From the NCBI RefSeq assembly GCF_029502005.1, contig NZ_JAMQOT010000004.1:186001-250000 (forward strand): a DNA stretch of 64,000 nt. Direction: 5' to 3'. The notes below the pieces were generated by a model. That model saw only the letters and a list, made by a program, of their open reading frames with translations. It ran no database searches and was not told where the DNA came from. Positions 54,626 through 62,535 of the stretch are shown here, piece after piece. This DNA is from Natrinema salsiterrestre. Its GTDB lineage: Archaea > Halobacteriota > Halobacteria > Halobacteriales > Natrialbaceae. Made by a program: the position numbers and the translations under genes. Position 1 is the first letter of the stretch. Each line of letters opens with the position of its first letter.

Positions 54626-54985
54626 CTAGACCGGTTCGAACCGGTAGCCGTCCCACTCCTGACTCTCCGGTTCCCTGATGCCCGCACCGGGCTCGCGGAG
54701 TTCGTCGACGTACACCGGCCGCACCTCGTCGCCGGTCTCGACGTCGCCGGTGGTCAATTGCCCGATCGCGCGGACTGACTCGCCGTCCACGTCGAACTCG
54801 ACGATGGCGAGATGGTTGGGCTGGCGGACGCCGGGCGGCGTCGCGGTGCTGGTCGTCCACGTCACGACCTCGGCGGTATATTCGCTGAGGTCGACCGTTT
54901 CGACCGGTTCCGCCCCGCCCGGTCCCCGCGGGTGACCGGGGTAGCTGATCGATCCGTCCTCGTAGCGCGTCGCGTCCATGCTCAT
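54626..54985 (-). CDS. DUF35-type OB-fold protein without zinc ribbon
   Basis: 119 residues, partner of the upstream thiolase. ETVDLSEYTAEVVTWTTSTATPPGVRQPNHLAIVEFDVDGESVRAIGQLTTGD is the OB-fold core of DUF35 proteins (acyl-CoA-associated). Full-length DUF35 proteins start with a four-cysteine zinc ribbon; here the N-terminus (SYPGHPRGPGGAEP) has no cysteine at all. The ATG overlaps the thiolase stop (ATGA), showing coupling. In other archaea the DUF35 partner bridges thiolase and HMG-CoA synthase. Confidence 0.85.
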   Translation of the reverse strand: MSMDATRYEDGSISYPGHPRGPGGAEPVETVDLSEYTAEVVTWTTSTATPPGVRQPNHLAIVEFDVDGESVRAIGQLTTGDVETGDEVRPVYVDELREPGAGIREPESQEWDGYRFEPV

Positions 54986-56139
54986 TGTGCAGCCTCCATG
55001 ATGGTCGTAATCACGCAGTTACCGAAGCCCCCGACGTTACAGCACAGTCCCACGTCCGCGTCGACCTGTCGCGGGCCGGCCTCGCCGACGAGTTGTTCGT
55101 AAATTTCGACGCCCTGTGCCACACCGCTCGCGCCGAGGGGGTGCCCCTTCGATTTGAGCCCGCCCGAGGTGTTGATCGGCAGTTCGCCGTCGCGCTCCGT
55201 GTATCCCTCCTCGACGAGCTGCCAGGCTTCGCCCTGTTCGGCGAAGCCCAGCCCCTCCATCTGGAGGAACTCGAGGATGGTGAACATGTCGTGGAGCTCG
55301 GCCACGTCGATCTCCTCGGGACTGCGGCCGCTCATCTCGTACGCGCCGTTCCCGCTCTCGACGACGCCCCCCATCACGGTCGGATCCTCGCGCTCGTGGA
55401 CGACGTGCGTGTCCGTCGCCCCGTCGATCCCCGAGATCACGACGTAGTCGTCCGTATACTCCCGTGCGACCGACTCGGGACAGAGCATGAGCGCCGCGGA
55501 GCCGTCCGTAATCGGGCAGAAGTCGTACAGCCGCAACGGGTCGGCGACGATGGGCGACTCGAGGATCGTCTCGAGGTCGACCTCCTTCTGGAACTGGGCG
55601 TGGGGATTGTCCACGCCGTTCTTGTGGTTCTTGACCGCGACCTTCCCCAGGCTCTCGCGGGGGGCGTCGAAGCGCTCGAGGTAGTGGCGGGCGGTGAGGC
55701 CGGCGAACGAGGGCAAGGTGACGCCCGTCTTGTACTCGACGGGGTGTGTCAGCGATGCGATGACGTCCGTGGCTTCCCCGGTCGTCTTGTGGGTCATCTT
55801 CTCGCCGCCGACGAGCAGCGTCATGTCGCTGGCCCCGCTGGCGACCGACTGCCAGGCGGCGAAGATCCCGGCACCCCCGCTGGAGCTCGTCTGATCGACG
55901 CGCTGGGTGTACGCCGGCATCGCGTCGAGGTCGTGTGCCAGCGCGTTCGGGACGCCCGTCTGCCCTTCGAACTCGCCACTCGCCATGTTCGAGACGTACA
56001 GGTGCTCGACGTCGTCTGCGTCGACACCTGCATCCTCGAGACACTCGATTCCGGCCTCCGCGAGGAGGTCCTGTATCCACTCCCCCTCGCGTTGCCCGAA
56101 CTGCGTCATCGAGGCGCCGATAATCGCAACACGTTCCAT
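54982..56139 (-). CDS. Thiolase-family protein lacking the catalytic N-terminal cysteine
   Basis: 385 residues of the SCPx-like thiolase group. The general fold motifs are present: INTSGGLKSKGHPLGASGVAQGVEI supplies the catalytic His, and LCCNVGGFGNCVIT the C-terminal Cys loop. At the place of the nucleophilic cysteine the sequence reads RVDQTSSSGGAGIF, so serine occupies that position. Condensation by the usual mechanism would be impaired; it may act on different acyl chemistry or as a scaffold. Coupled to the OB-fold gene downstream. Confidence 0.88.
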   Translation of the reverse strand: MERVAIIGASMTQFGQREGEWIQDLLAEAGIECLEDAGVDADDVEHLYVSNMASGEFEGQTGVPNALAHDLDAMPAYTQRVDQTSSSGGAGIFAAWQSVASGASDMTLLVGGEKMTHKTTGEATDVIASLTHPVEYKTGVTLPSFAGLTARHYLERFDAPRESLGKVAVKNHKNGVDNPHAQFQKEVDLETILESPIVADPLRLYDFCPITDGSAALMLCPESVAREYTDDYVVISGIDGATDTHVVHEREDPTVMGGVVESGNGAYEMSGRSPEEIDVAELHDMFTILEFLQMEGLGFAEQGEAWQLVEEGYTERDGELPINTSGGLKSKGHPLGASGVAQGVEIYEQLVGEAGPRQVDADVGLCCNVGGFGNCVITTIMEAAQ

Positions 56140-56263
56140 ATCCTACCGGACTCGAGTCAGCGATTTATAAGTGAGGGTCGCGACATCGATCGCGCTCCCG
56201 GCGCGGAACCGGACCGGTCCGGGATCGACGTATACCGTCGGCTCGAGCGAACCGGTGACGGCT

Positions 56264-57568
56264 TCAGGATGCCGATTCCGCGGCCGTCGTCCGCAACTCG
56301 CTCGCTCGCGAGCGCGCCTGCGAGACCACCGCCGGGCGGGCCTCGAAGGAGACGACGACGTCCTCGTCGCCGTAGGTGACGTCGTCGACGTTCGCGTTGT
56401 CGTGGATCCACGAGACGACGCTCATCGTGTCGTCGGTCATCGGCAGCATCAGCCGTTCCTCCTCCCAGTCGGGCAGTTCGTCGTCGATCCGCTCGAGCAG
56501 GCCGTCGACGTTGAGACCCTCCTTGGCACTGACCGCGACCGGGTTCGGCGCGAGCGACGAGAGGGCCTCGCGCTTCTCCGCGAGGTCCTCGTCGCTGACC
56601 TGATCGATCTTGTTCAGGACGGTCACGATCGGGGCCTCGTTGCGCTCGTAGAGCGTGTCGTGGGAGGTGACCAGCTTCTCGTGGATCTCGTCGACCGGAT
56701 CGCTGACGTCGACGACCAGCAAGACCAGATCCGCCCGGTAGACCGAGTCCAGCGTCGACTTGAAGGACTCGACCAGCCAGTGGGGCAGATCGCTGATGAA
56801 TCCGACGGTGTCGGTCACCAGCACGTCCCGCCGATCGATCGCCGCGCGCCGGGTCGTCGTCCCCAGCGTCGTGAACAGCTTGTCCTGGGACTCGGCTGTC
56901 GGGTCCAGATCGGGATGGAGCTCCTCGTTTTCCTCGACCTCGAGGTCGGTCGCGAGCTGGCGCAACAGCGTCGACTTTCCCGCGTTGGTGTAGCCGGCCA
57001 GCGCGACGAGATCGAACCCCGAATCGCGCCGGCGCTCCCGGCGGTGCTGTTCGGTCTGCTCGATCCGCTCGAGTTCGTCGTTGATCCGGCTGATCTGGGC
57101 CTTGATGTCCCGCTCGCGGCTCTCGTCGTACTCACCGAGGCCCATGAAGCCGGGGTGTTCCTCGCGCTTGGCGAGGCTCGTCTTCGCCTCTGCGCGGGGC
57201 AGTTCGTACCGGAGTTCGGCCAACTCGACCTGGAGCTGGGCCTTCCGCGTCTGTGCTCGCTGGCCGAATATCTCGAGGATCAGCGTGAACCGGTCGATGA
57301 CTTCGACACCTGCCGGGAAGAGCTGTCCGAGGTTGTACGTCTGATACGGACCGAGCCGGTTGTCGAAGATGACGGTCGTCGCCTCGGTCTCTTCGACGAG
57401 GGCGGCGACCTCTTCCGCTTTCCCCTCACCGATCTGGAGGGCCGGATCGGCGCGTCTGGACTGGGTGACCTCGCCGACGACGGTGTATCCCGCCGCGCGA
57501 GCCAGATCGCGGATCTCGCTCGTGTCGGCCGTCCCGGAATCGACGCGTTTGACGACTATCGTGTTCAT
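56264..57568 (-). CDS. hflX: GTPase HflX
   Basis: 434 residues. N-terminal HflX domain about 1-185, including RRADPALQIGEGKAEEVA and the long helical arm (RAQTRKAQLQVELAELRYELPRAE). G domain: Walker A GYTNAGKS at 192-199, G3 DTVGFISDLP, G4 NKID and G5 VSAKEG. HflX binds the large ribosomal subunit and splits stalled ribosomes, also rescuing heat-damaged ones. ATG 57568 (MNTIVVKRVD) is chosen; the frame continues upstream without similarity. The 313 bases up to FUN14 contain promoters only, as far as I see. Confidence 0.95.
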   Translation of the reverse strand: MNTIVVKRVDSGTADTSEIRDLARAAGYTVVGEVTQSRRADPALQIGEGKAEEVAALVEETEATTVIFDNRLGPYQTYNLGQLFPAGVEVIDRFTLILEIFGQRAQTRKAQLQVELAELRYELPRAEAKTSLAKREEHPGFMGLGEYDESRERDIKAQISRINDELERIEQTEQHRRERRRDSGFDLVALAGYTNAGKSTLLRQLATDLEVEENEELHPDLDPTAESQDKLFTTLGTTTRRAAIDRRDVLVTDTVGFISDLPHWLVESFKSTLDSVYRADLVLLVVDVSDPVDEIHEKLVTSHDTLYERNEAPIVTVLNKIDQVSDEDLAEKREALSSLAPNPVAVSAKEGLNVDGLLERIDDELPDWEEERLMLPMTDDTMSVVSWIHDNANVDDVTYGDEDVVVSFEARPAVVSQARSRASELRTTAAESAS

Positions 57569-57851
57569 GCGAGTGGCTGTGTGTATCCCGGGCGCGGACG
57601 GCAGTGGTCCGAGCGGTGTCGCTGGTCGACCGTGTGACTCCTCGCTCGCACACGACGGTTCCACTGGTATCGCGGGCGCTGCCGCGGAGACCGGACTACG
57701 TCAACGATGCCGGTCGCGCACCTCCGTTGGACGCACGTGATTCATACGCATCCGTACGCGGTGAACCGTCTTGAATCCCGCGCCCGCCACCGTCTTCGGA
57801 TTCGCTCGGAGACCGCTCGAACGCTCCCGAGACGCATCCGACCGCAACAGT

Positions 57852-57858
57852 CATAAGA
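57852..57858 (+). promoter_or_regulatory. TATA box of the FUN14 gene
   Basis: CATAAGA centred about 27 bases before ATG 57882, consistent with a leaderless transcript. The remaining part of the 57569-57881 spacer has no gene I can support. Confidence 0.5.
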
Positions 57859-57881
57859 ACTGATTCGATAGGGATCGTATA

Positions 57882-58199
57882 ATGATAGATCTCGACCCCA
57901 CGACCCTCGGCCTCGAGTTCGGGGGCGGCGCGGCTATCGGCGGCCTCATCGGGTTCGCGACGAAGAAGCTCGCGAAGCTCCTCGCGGTCATCGTCGGCGT
58001 CCAGTTGATGCTCTTTCGCTACCTCGAGTCACAGGGGATCCTCATCGTCGACTGGAACCGGCTGTCGGCGGGCCTGCTGAAGACCCAAACGCGCGCACAG
58101 GACGCGGCGGACATCAGCTGGCTCCAGTCGATGATCTCGACGCTGTCGATCGGCGCTGGCTTCACCGGCGGCTTTCTGGTCGGATTCAAGCGCGGATAG
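57882..58199 (+). CDS. FUN14-domain membrane protein
   Basis: 105 residues. Gly-rich first segment LEFGGGAAIGGLIGFATKKLAKLLAVIVGVQLMLFRYLESQG matches the FUN14 domain of archaea and eukaryotic mitochondria; helices at about 13-30, 33-50 and 83-103, the last GAGFTGGFLVGFKRG. Eukaryotic FUNDC1 is a mitophagy receptor, but the archaeal role is unknown. Convergent with sbds. Confidence 0.88.
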   Translation: MIDLDPTTLGLEFGGGAAIGGLIGFATKKLAKLLAVIVGVQLMLFRYLESQGILIVDWNRLSAGLLKTQTRAQDAADISWLQSMISTLSIGAGFTGGFLVGFKRG

Positions 58200-58228
58200 C
58201 GACGACGGCCGATTCGGCGGCGATTCCG

Positions 58229-58954
58229 CTATCGCGTCTTCAGATCGTCTTTGTCCTTCACGATCTCCGTCTCCGCGTTGCCGCTCGTGTGTTCGTTGAC
58301 GGTGTCGTAAAACTCGTTCTGGAGCCCCGCCGGGAACGTGAGCACGCCGATCCACGAACCGTCGTTTTGCCACTCCTCGCGCTCAAGGTCGCCGAACTGG
58401 CGGATCTTCGCCTGCGCGCTCCCCGCGTGATCGGCGGGCACCTGCACGGCGACGGTGACCTCCTCGAACCGGATCGGGATCACCGGCCGCAACGCGTCCA
58501 GCGCGTCGTCGACCTGCTCCTGAACCGGTTCCATCGGATCGACGGTGAAGCCGGCCTCTTCCAGGGCGTTCTCGATCCGCTCGGGAGGATGGGGCGCGTT
58601 GTCCATCTGCGGATTGACCGCGTTGCGCGTGATGGTATCGATCAACTGCTTGCGCTTCTGTTCTTGCATCTCGCGGCGCTGATCGGCCGTGATCTGAATC
58701 TCCCCCTGTTTGATCACTTCGGGAATGATCTCGAGGGGGTCCGTGGTATCGAAGACCTTCTCGAGATCGGCCTCCGCCGGCCGATCTCCGCGAGAGGCGT
58801 CCTCGAAGACGTCCTCGGCGGCGATCACGTCCTCGAGGTCGCCGTCGAACTCGTCGCGTTTGATCTCCAGCGCCGCGTCGGGATCTACGAGCACTTCGAA
58901 GCGCGCCCCGTGTGACTCGAGTCGCGCCGTCACTGCCTCGTCAAGCGAAATCAT
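58229..58954 (-). CDS. Ribosome assembly factor SBDS
   Basis: 241 residues. MISLDEAVTARLESHGARFEVLVDPDAA is the N-terminal FYSH domain, followed by helices with ERRE-like ITADQRREMQEQKRKQLIDTITRNAVNPQ, and a C-terminal ferredoxin-like domain (PIRFEEVTVAVQVPADHAGSAQAKIRQFG ... EWQNDGSWIGVLTFPAGLQNEFYD). SBDS works with EFL1-like GTPase in releasing anti-association factors from the large subunit. ATG 58954 is chosen. Last gene of the Rpp30-Pop5-PsmA run, a conserved archaeal order. Confidence 0.95.
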   Translation of the reverse strand: MISLDEAVTARLESHGARFEVLVDPDAALEIKRDEFDGDLEDVIAAEDVFEDASRGDRPAEADLEKVFDTTDPLEIIPEVIKQGEIQITADQRREMQEQKRKQLIDTITRNAVNPQMDNAPHPPERIENALEEAGFTVDPMEPVQEQVDDALDALRPVIPIRFEEVTVAVQVPADHAGSAQAKIRQFGDLEREEWQNDGSWIGVLTFPAGLQNEFYDTVNEHTSGNAETEIVKDKDDLKTR

Positions 58955-59153
58955 ACGTGACGGTTCCGCCGCCAATGAAAAGAGTGTTTCCCGACCCGAC
59001 CGGGAAATCGCGCTCGGTTCGCGGTGTGCCGTGTCGGGCCGTGACTGCCCGGGGCCCTACTGAGTCGCCGCCGGTCGCGATCTGTAGCCGGCCGCGGTAC
59101 TCCGGAGCGATCGCGTAAAAAACGGTCGTCGGAGCGCGGAATCGACGCCTCGA

Positions 59154-59927
59154 TTACTCGGCCGATTCGTCGTCGGCTTCGTCCTCGTCCTCGCCCGTGT
59201 CGAGGAGGTCGTTCTCCTCGAGGTGAGACCGGATTCGGTCGTGGTCGAACTGCTCGAAGGACTCGGTTTCGACGTCGACGGTCGCCAGCCCCACTTCGTT
59301 GGGGAGCAGGGAACCGTCGTTGACGGACGCGAGCGCGTCGAGGGCGAGCTGGATGCCGCCGTCGAGGTCGGCCTCGTCGTCGTAGTTCTCCTCGAGGTAG
59401 GTCTGGAGTTCGCCGCGGTCGGAGCCGACGGCGAGCGCCTTCCACTCGTAGGGCGTCCCCGACGGATCGGTCTCGAACAGGCGCGGTTCGCCGTTGTCGA
59501 TACCGCCGACGATCAGGGCGACGCCGAACGGTCGGGCACCGCCGACCTGGGTGTACTGCTGGATGTGGTCGGTGACTTCCTTGGTCAGCGTCTCGACGCC
59601 GATCGGTTCGCCGTAGCGCAGCTGGTTGACCTGCGTCTGGCGGCGCGCGAAGTCGATCAGCTGGCGGGCGTCAGCGACGTGGCCCGCGCTGGCGATCCCG
59701 ACGTGGTCGTCGGCCTTGTGGATCTTCTCGACGCTCGAGTCCTCGAGCAACGGGGAGGGGACTCGTTTGTCGACGGCGAGGACGACGCCGTCGTTCGTTC
59801 GGACGCCGATACTCGCCGTGCCTCGTTTGACCGCCTCGCGAGCGTACTCGACCTGGTAGAGTCGGCCGTCGGGCGAGAAGATCGTGATGCCGCGGTCGTA
59901 TGCCTGCTGTTGTTGTTGTCCCTGCAT
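59154..59927 (-). CDS. psmA: Proteasome alpha subunit
   Basis: 257 residues. Forms the outer rings and gate of the 20S proteasome. MQGQQQQQAYDRGITIFSPDGRLYQVEYAREAVKRGTASIG is the classic alpha N-terminus: gating tail with Gln-rich start, then YDRGITIFSPDGRLYQVEYA. The C-terminal tail is acidic and extended (LLDTGEDEDEADDESAE), with the last residues not the HbYX-type. Four bases after the Pop5 gene. Pairs with PsmB encoded at the window start. Confidence 0.97.
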   Translation of the reverse strand: MQGQQQQQAYDRGITIFSPDGRLYQVEYAREAVKRGTASIGVRTNDGVVLAVDKRVPSPLLEDSSVEKIHKADDHVGIASAGHVADARQLIDFARRQTQVNQLRYGEPIGVETLTKEVTDHIQQYTQVGGARPFGVALIVGGIDNGEPRLFETDPSGTPYEWKALAVGSDRGELQTYLEENYDDEADLDGGIQLALDALASVNDGSLLPNEVGLATVDVETESFEQFDHDRIRSHLEENDLLDTGEDEDEADDESAE

Positions 59928-59931
59928 AGTA

Positions 59932-60417
59932 TCACATTAAATCGTAATCGAGGTCTGTCGCGCCCACGAACGCCTCATCGAGTCGCACGTCCCCAACGCC
60001 GTCCCGCAGGACGGCGACTCGCTCTTCGTTCCCGAACACGACGTTTCTCTCTCCCGAATCTTGCCCGTCGCGTCCTAAATAGTTTTCTTCAGCGGCCCGG
60101 ATCGTGCCACTGATACCGCGGACGCGGAGGCCGACCGCAGCGCCGTCGATCTCGTCGATACAGGCGAGGGCCGCGCGTGCCGGCTCGGTCTCTCCGCGTC
60201 GGGCCTTGACGATCGCTTCTCCCCGTCCGTCGGCGAACCCGAACCGGACGACCGACAGCTCGGCGTCGGCGCTCCCCGGATCGCCGAGCAAGTTCTGGCC
60301 CGCGTACCACAGCTCCCGCTGAAAAGACCGTCTCCCGATTCGCTCGTCCGGCCACGTCTCGAGTTCGACGGCCAGATAGCGCCAGCGCGGCCGGAGATGC
60401 TTCGGAAGGTGTTTCAT
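59932..60417 (-). CDS. rnp2: Ribonuclease P protein component 2 (Pop5)
   Basis: 161-residue protein of archaeal RNase P, which trims tRNA 5' ends. MKHLPKHLRPRWRYLAVELETWP is the characteristic start, and VVRFGFADGRGEAIVKARRGETEPARAALACIDEIDG is the RNA-binding core. The C-terminal 35 residues are a haloarchaeal extension. It forms a complex with Rpp30, encoded two genes upstream. Its ATG overlaps the methyltransferase stop (ATGA). Confidence 0.92.
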   Translation of the reverse strand: MKHLPKHLRPRWRYLAVELETWPDERIGRRSFQRELWYAGQNLLGDPGSADAELSVVRFGFADGRGEAIVKARRGETEPARAALACIDEIDGAAVGLRVRGISGTIRAAEENYLGRDGQDSGERNVVFGNEERVAVLRDGVGDVRLDEAFVGATDLDYDLM

Positions 60418-61046
60418 TCCTCGGCTCCCGCCTCGTCCGCGGTCGAACTCCGCTCCGCGACCAGCACGCCGACCTGGTCGTGGACGCGCTCGACCGCCGT
60501 CAGCGAGAAGCCGGCGTCGGTAAAGGCGTCCGCGAGTTCCCCGACGGTCGCCGGATCGTCGACCTCGGGCGAGTAAAACGGCTCCTCTGGATCGGGCTCC
60601 CCGAAGAACATCACGTCCCCGAGGACGAACCGGCGCGGCTCGAGGTCGGCGATCACGGCGATCGCCTCGCGCTTTTCCTCGTCCGAGAGGTGGTGCAGGG
60701 CGAAGTTCGAGGTGACGATGTCGACCGGCCCGTCGTAGTTCGGCTCCCGGAAGCTGCCGTGATCGAACGACAGGTTCTCGAGTCCCGCGTCCGCGGCCTT
60801 CCCGGTGGCTTCCTCGAGCATGCCCTCGCTGATGTCTCGGCCGACGACGCGCTTCGCGTCGGGGGCGAGTGCGAGCGCGATCGCACCCGTTCCGGTCGCC
60901 AGATCGAGGACGACGTCGTCGGGTTCGGGAGCGGCGTGTTCCACGACGAGATTCGCACAGGCGTGGTACTCGTCGGACTTCGAGTCGTCGTACTCCCCGG
61001 CCTTCTCGTCGAAGCGGGCGGCGTGTTCCTCAAGGCTCTTCTTCAT
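60414..61046 (-). CDS. Class I SAM-dependent methyltransferase
   Basis: 210 residues. Motif I is VVLDLATGTGAIALALA, motif II RVVGRDISEGMLEEA, and VDIVTSNFALHHLSDEEKREAI holds the acceptor-site region. It resembles UbiE/Coq5-like enzymes, but the substrate is unknown. The gene overlaps the end of the Rpp30 gene by 17 bases and the start of the Pop5 gene by four. This sandwiching implies a nucleic-acid or RNP substrate is possible, although this is inferred. ATG 61046 (MKKSLEEHAARFDE) is preferred. Confidence 0.88.
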   Translation of the reverse strand: MKKSLEEHAARFDEKAGEYDDSKSDEYHACANLVVEHAAPEPDDVVLDLATGTGAIALALAPDAKRVVGRDISEGMLEEATGKAADAGLENLSFDHGSFREPNYDGPVDIVTSNFALHHLSDEEKREAIAVIADLEPRRFVLGDVMFFGEPDPEEPFYSPEVDDPATVGELADAFTDAGFSLTAVERVHDQVGVLVAERSSTADEAGAEE

Positions 61047-61734
61047 ACCGTCCCCGTTGGACCCCCGGCTCAATGAACGACTCGGAGTCGACGCGGCGAT
61101 TGCGCTCGGCCAGCCGTCCCCACTCCGCGAGGCCGTCGTCGACGAACGCGCCGGACAAGCCGATCCGCTCGCCGAGCGCTCTCAGTTCGCGCGGTGCTCG
61201 CAACTCGAGGTGGGAAGTCGGCTCGGCGCTCACGACGTAGGGCGCGTCGTAGTGATCGACGATCTCCCGGAGCTTTCGCAGCGATTGCAGGATCCGGACG
61301 CGGCGACCGCCGCTCTCTCGCAACACGCCCGAGAGATCGAACTCGAGGCGAACGCCGTTCTCGACGGCGGCTTTGGTCAGAACGTGATTGACGTCCCCGT
61401 TCCCGGTCATCGGATGGGCGAGCACGTCGACCTTCGCCTGTTCGACGGCGAAGCGATTCAGCGCCGTCGTCCCCCCGTGGATCCCGACGATCGTCTCCGA
61501 CGTTCGGTAGTTCCCCACCGACCCGCTCGCCTGCTGGGGATCGTCGGCACGGATCTCGACGCCCTCGACGACGTCGATCCCGTACTCCTCGCGGATCCGC
61601 TCGGGGTCGTACGTCGCTCGAGCGTCGTCGTGGTTGCGCACGACCACGCCCTCGTAGCCGTAGTCGGCCGCCGTCTTCGCGAAGCGGGCGACCGTGCTCT
61701 GTCCGTCGGGATGGGCGTGGACGGCCTCGTACAT
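61030..61734 (-). CDS. rnp3: Ribonuclease P protein component 3 (Rpp30)
   Basis: 234 residues. A TIM-barrel PHP-like protein of RNase P. MYEAVHAHPDGQSTVARFAKTAADYGYEGVVVRNHD is typical; further blocks are EIRADDPQQASGSVGNYRTSETIVGIHGG and the C-terminal EPTSHLELRAPRELRALGE. Forms a heterotetramer with Pop5. It starts the RNase P-proteasome-SBDS run; its C-terminal codons overlap the methyltransferase start by 17 bases. Confidence 0.94.
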   Translation of the reverse strand: MYEAVHAHPDGQSTVARFAKTAADYGYEGVVVRNHDDARATYDPERIREEYGIDVVEGVEIRADDPQQASGSVGNYRTSETIVGIHGGTTALNRFAVEQAKVDVLAHPMTGNGDVNHVLTKAAVENGVRLEFDLSGVLRESGGRRVRILQSLRKLREIVDHYDAPYVVSAEPTSHLELRAPRELRALGERIGLSGAFVDDGLAEWGRLAERNRRVDSESFIEPGVQRGRYEEEP

Positions 61735-61894
61735 ATGTGACCCGTCTCACGGCGTCGACTTGGGGTTTGCGCCATGCAGACACCGACCTATCGAACACCG
61801 AATTCTACCTCTGGAAGACTGTTCGGTAGTCCCAAGCCGTAGCTGAAAGTCCCAGAGAGGAGAGTGACGCAGTCGGCCGATGACGGGAGAACCG

Positions 61895-62185
61895 TCACAC
61901 GAACGTCCTGAATGAGACGATCCCCACTGTGAGCATCAGGAGGCCGAGAGCGACCACGATGACGGCACCGCCCCAGTTGACGACGCGGTAAGTCAACGAA
62001 TGGTCCCGATCGAAATCCTCCCTCGTGAAGGTGTTGACAAGACCAAGCGCGAGGGTGAACATCGTTCCGAGCCCGATGACCGCGCTGGTCACGAACTCAG
62101 CGAGTGCAAGGCTGACGACAGTCACGAGACTGCCGATCAGTCCCAGTCCGAAACCGACGACATAGAGCTGCCGGGTGTCCATCAT
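61895..62185 (-). CDS. Small membrane protein of unknown function
   Basis: 96 residues with three hydrophobic helices: LYVVGFGLGLIGSLVTVVSLAL, VTSAVIGLGTMFTLALGLVNTF and NWGGAVIVVALGLLMLTVGIVSF. A charged loop (TREDFDRDHSLTYR) separates the second and third. Two adjacent ATGs and a GTG form the start (62182, 62185, 62188). No family recognised. Transcribed alone in the same direction as the RNase P genes; the 160-base gap to Rpp30 is empty. Confidence 0.6.
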   Translation of the reverse strand: MMDTRQLYVVGFGLGLIGSLVTVVSLALAEFVTSAVIGLGTMFTLALGLVNTFTREDFDRDHSLTYRVVNWGGAVIVVALGLLMLTVGIVSFRTFV

Positions 62186-62188
62186 CAC

Positions 62189-62454
62189 ATCGAGCCGACA
62201 CTACAATCACGGCGGATATGTATCTGCCGACCGTACGCTCCGCCGGAACGAACTCCTAATCCGTTATTGAAGCGAGTATAGAATTATATGGCCGGGAGCG
62301 CGCCCGAACGAACGTGAGGGCGCGTGACCCGGGGGAGGGCAGGCAGTTGAACGATCTCGACCGCGAGCGAACCCGAAGGGTGAGCGAGCGGGCCGACGAC
62401 TGATGTGAGTGAGGACTGGAGGGACGAACGAACGGAAGGAGGAGTGCTTTTGAT
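62189..62454. other. Intergenic DNA downstream of tbsP, no gene seen
   Basis: Plus-strand reading shows runs such as 'gaacgaacgtgagggcgcgtg' in part and 'gagggacgaacgaacggaagg', the purine-rich 'gcgaacgaacg' texture common to haloarchaeal intergenic repeats. A short ORF at 62462-62737 on the minus strand is a shadow of tbsP. No promoter is obvious except AT-rich bases near 62210-62290, which may serve the small membrane protein gene. Confidence 0.4.
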
Positions 62455-62532
62455 CGAAATTTTACCGAGTGACGGCGGACTGTGCGACAGCTACGCTGTC
62501 GTCAGTCCGCCAGAACGCAGAGTAAAATTTCG
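62455..62532. repeat. Large imperfect palindrome just after the tbsP stop
   Basis: Outer arms CGAAATTTTAC (62455-62465) and GTAAAATTTCG (62522-62532), middle arms GGCGGACTG (62474-62482) and CAGTCCGCC (62503-62511), and inner arms CGACAG (62485-62490) and CTGTCG (62496-62501). In the tbsP transcript this would fold from about four bases after the stop codon into a hairpin with internal loops. It could be a 3'-UTR stability element, a terminator or an inserted repeat. Arms are exact; function is inferred. Confidence 0.7.
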
Positions 62533-62535
62533 GTT

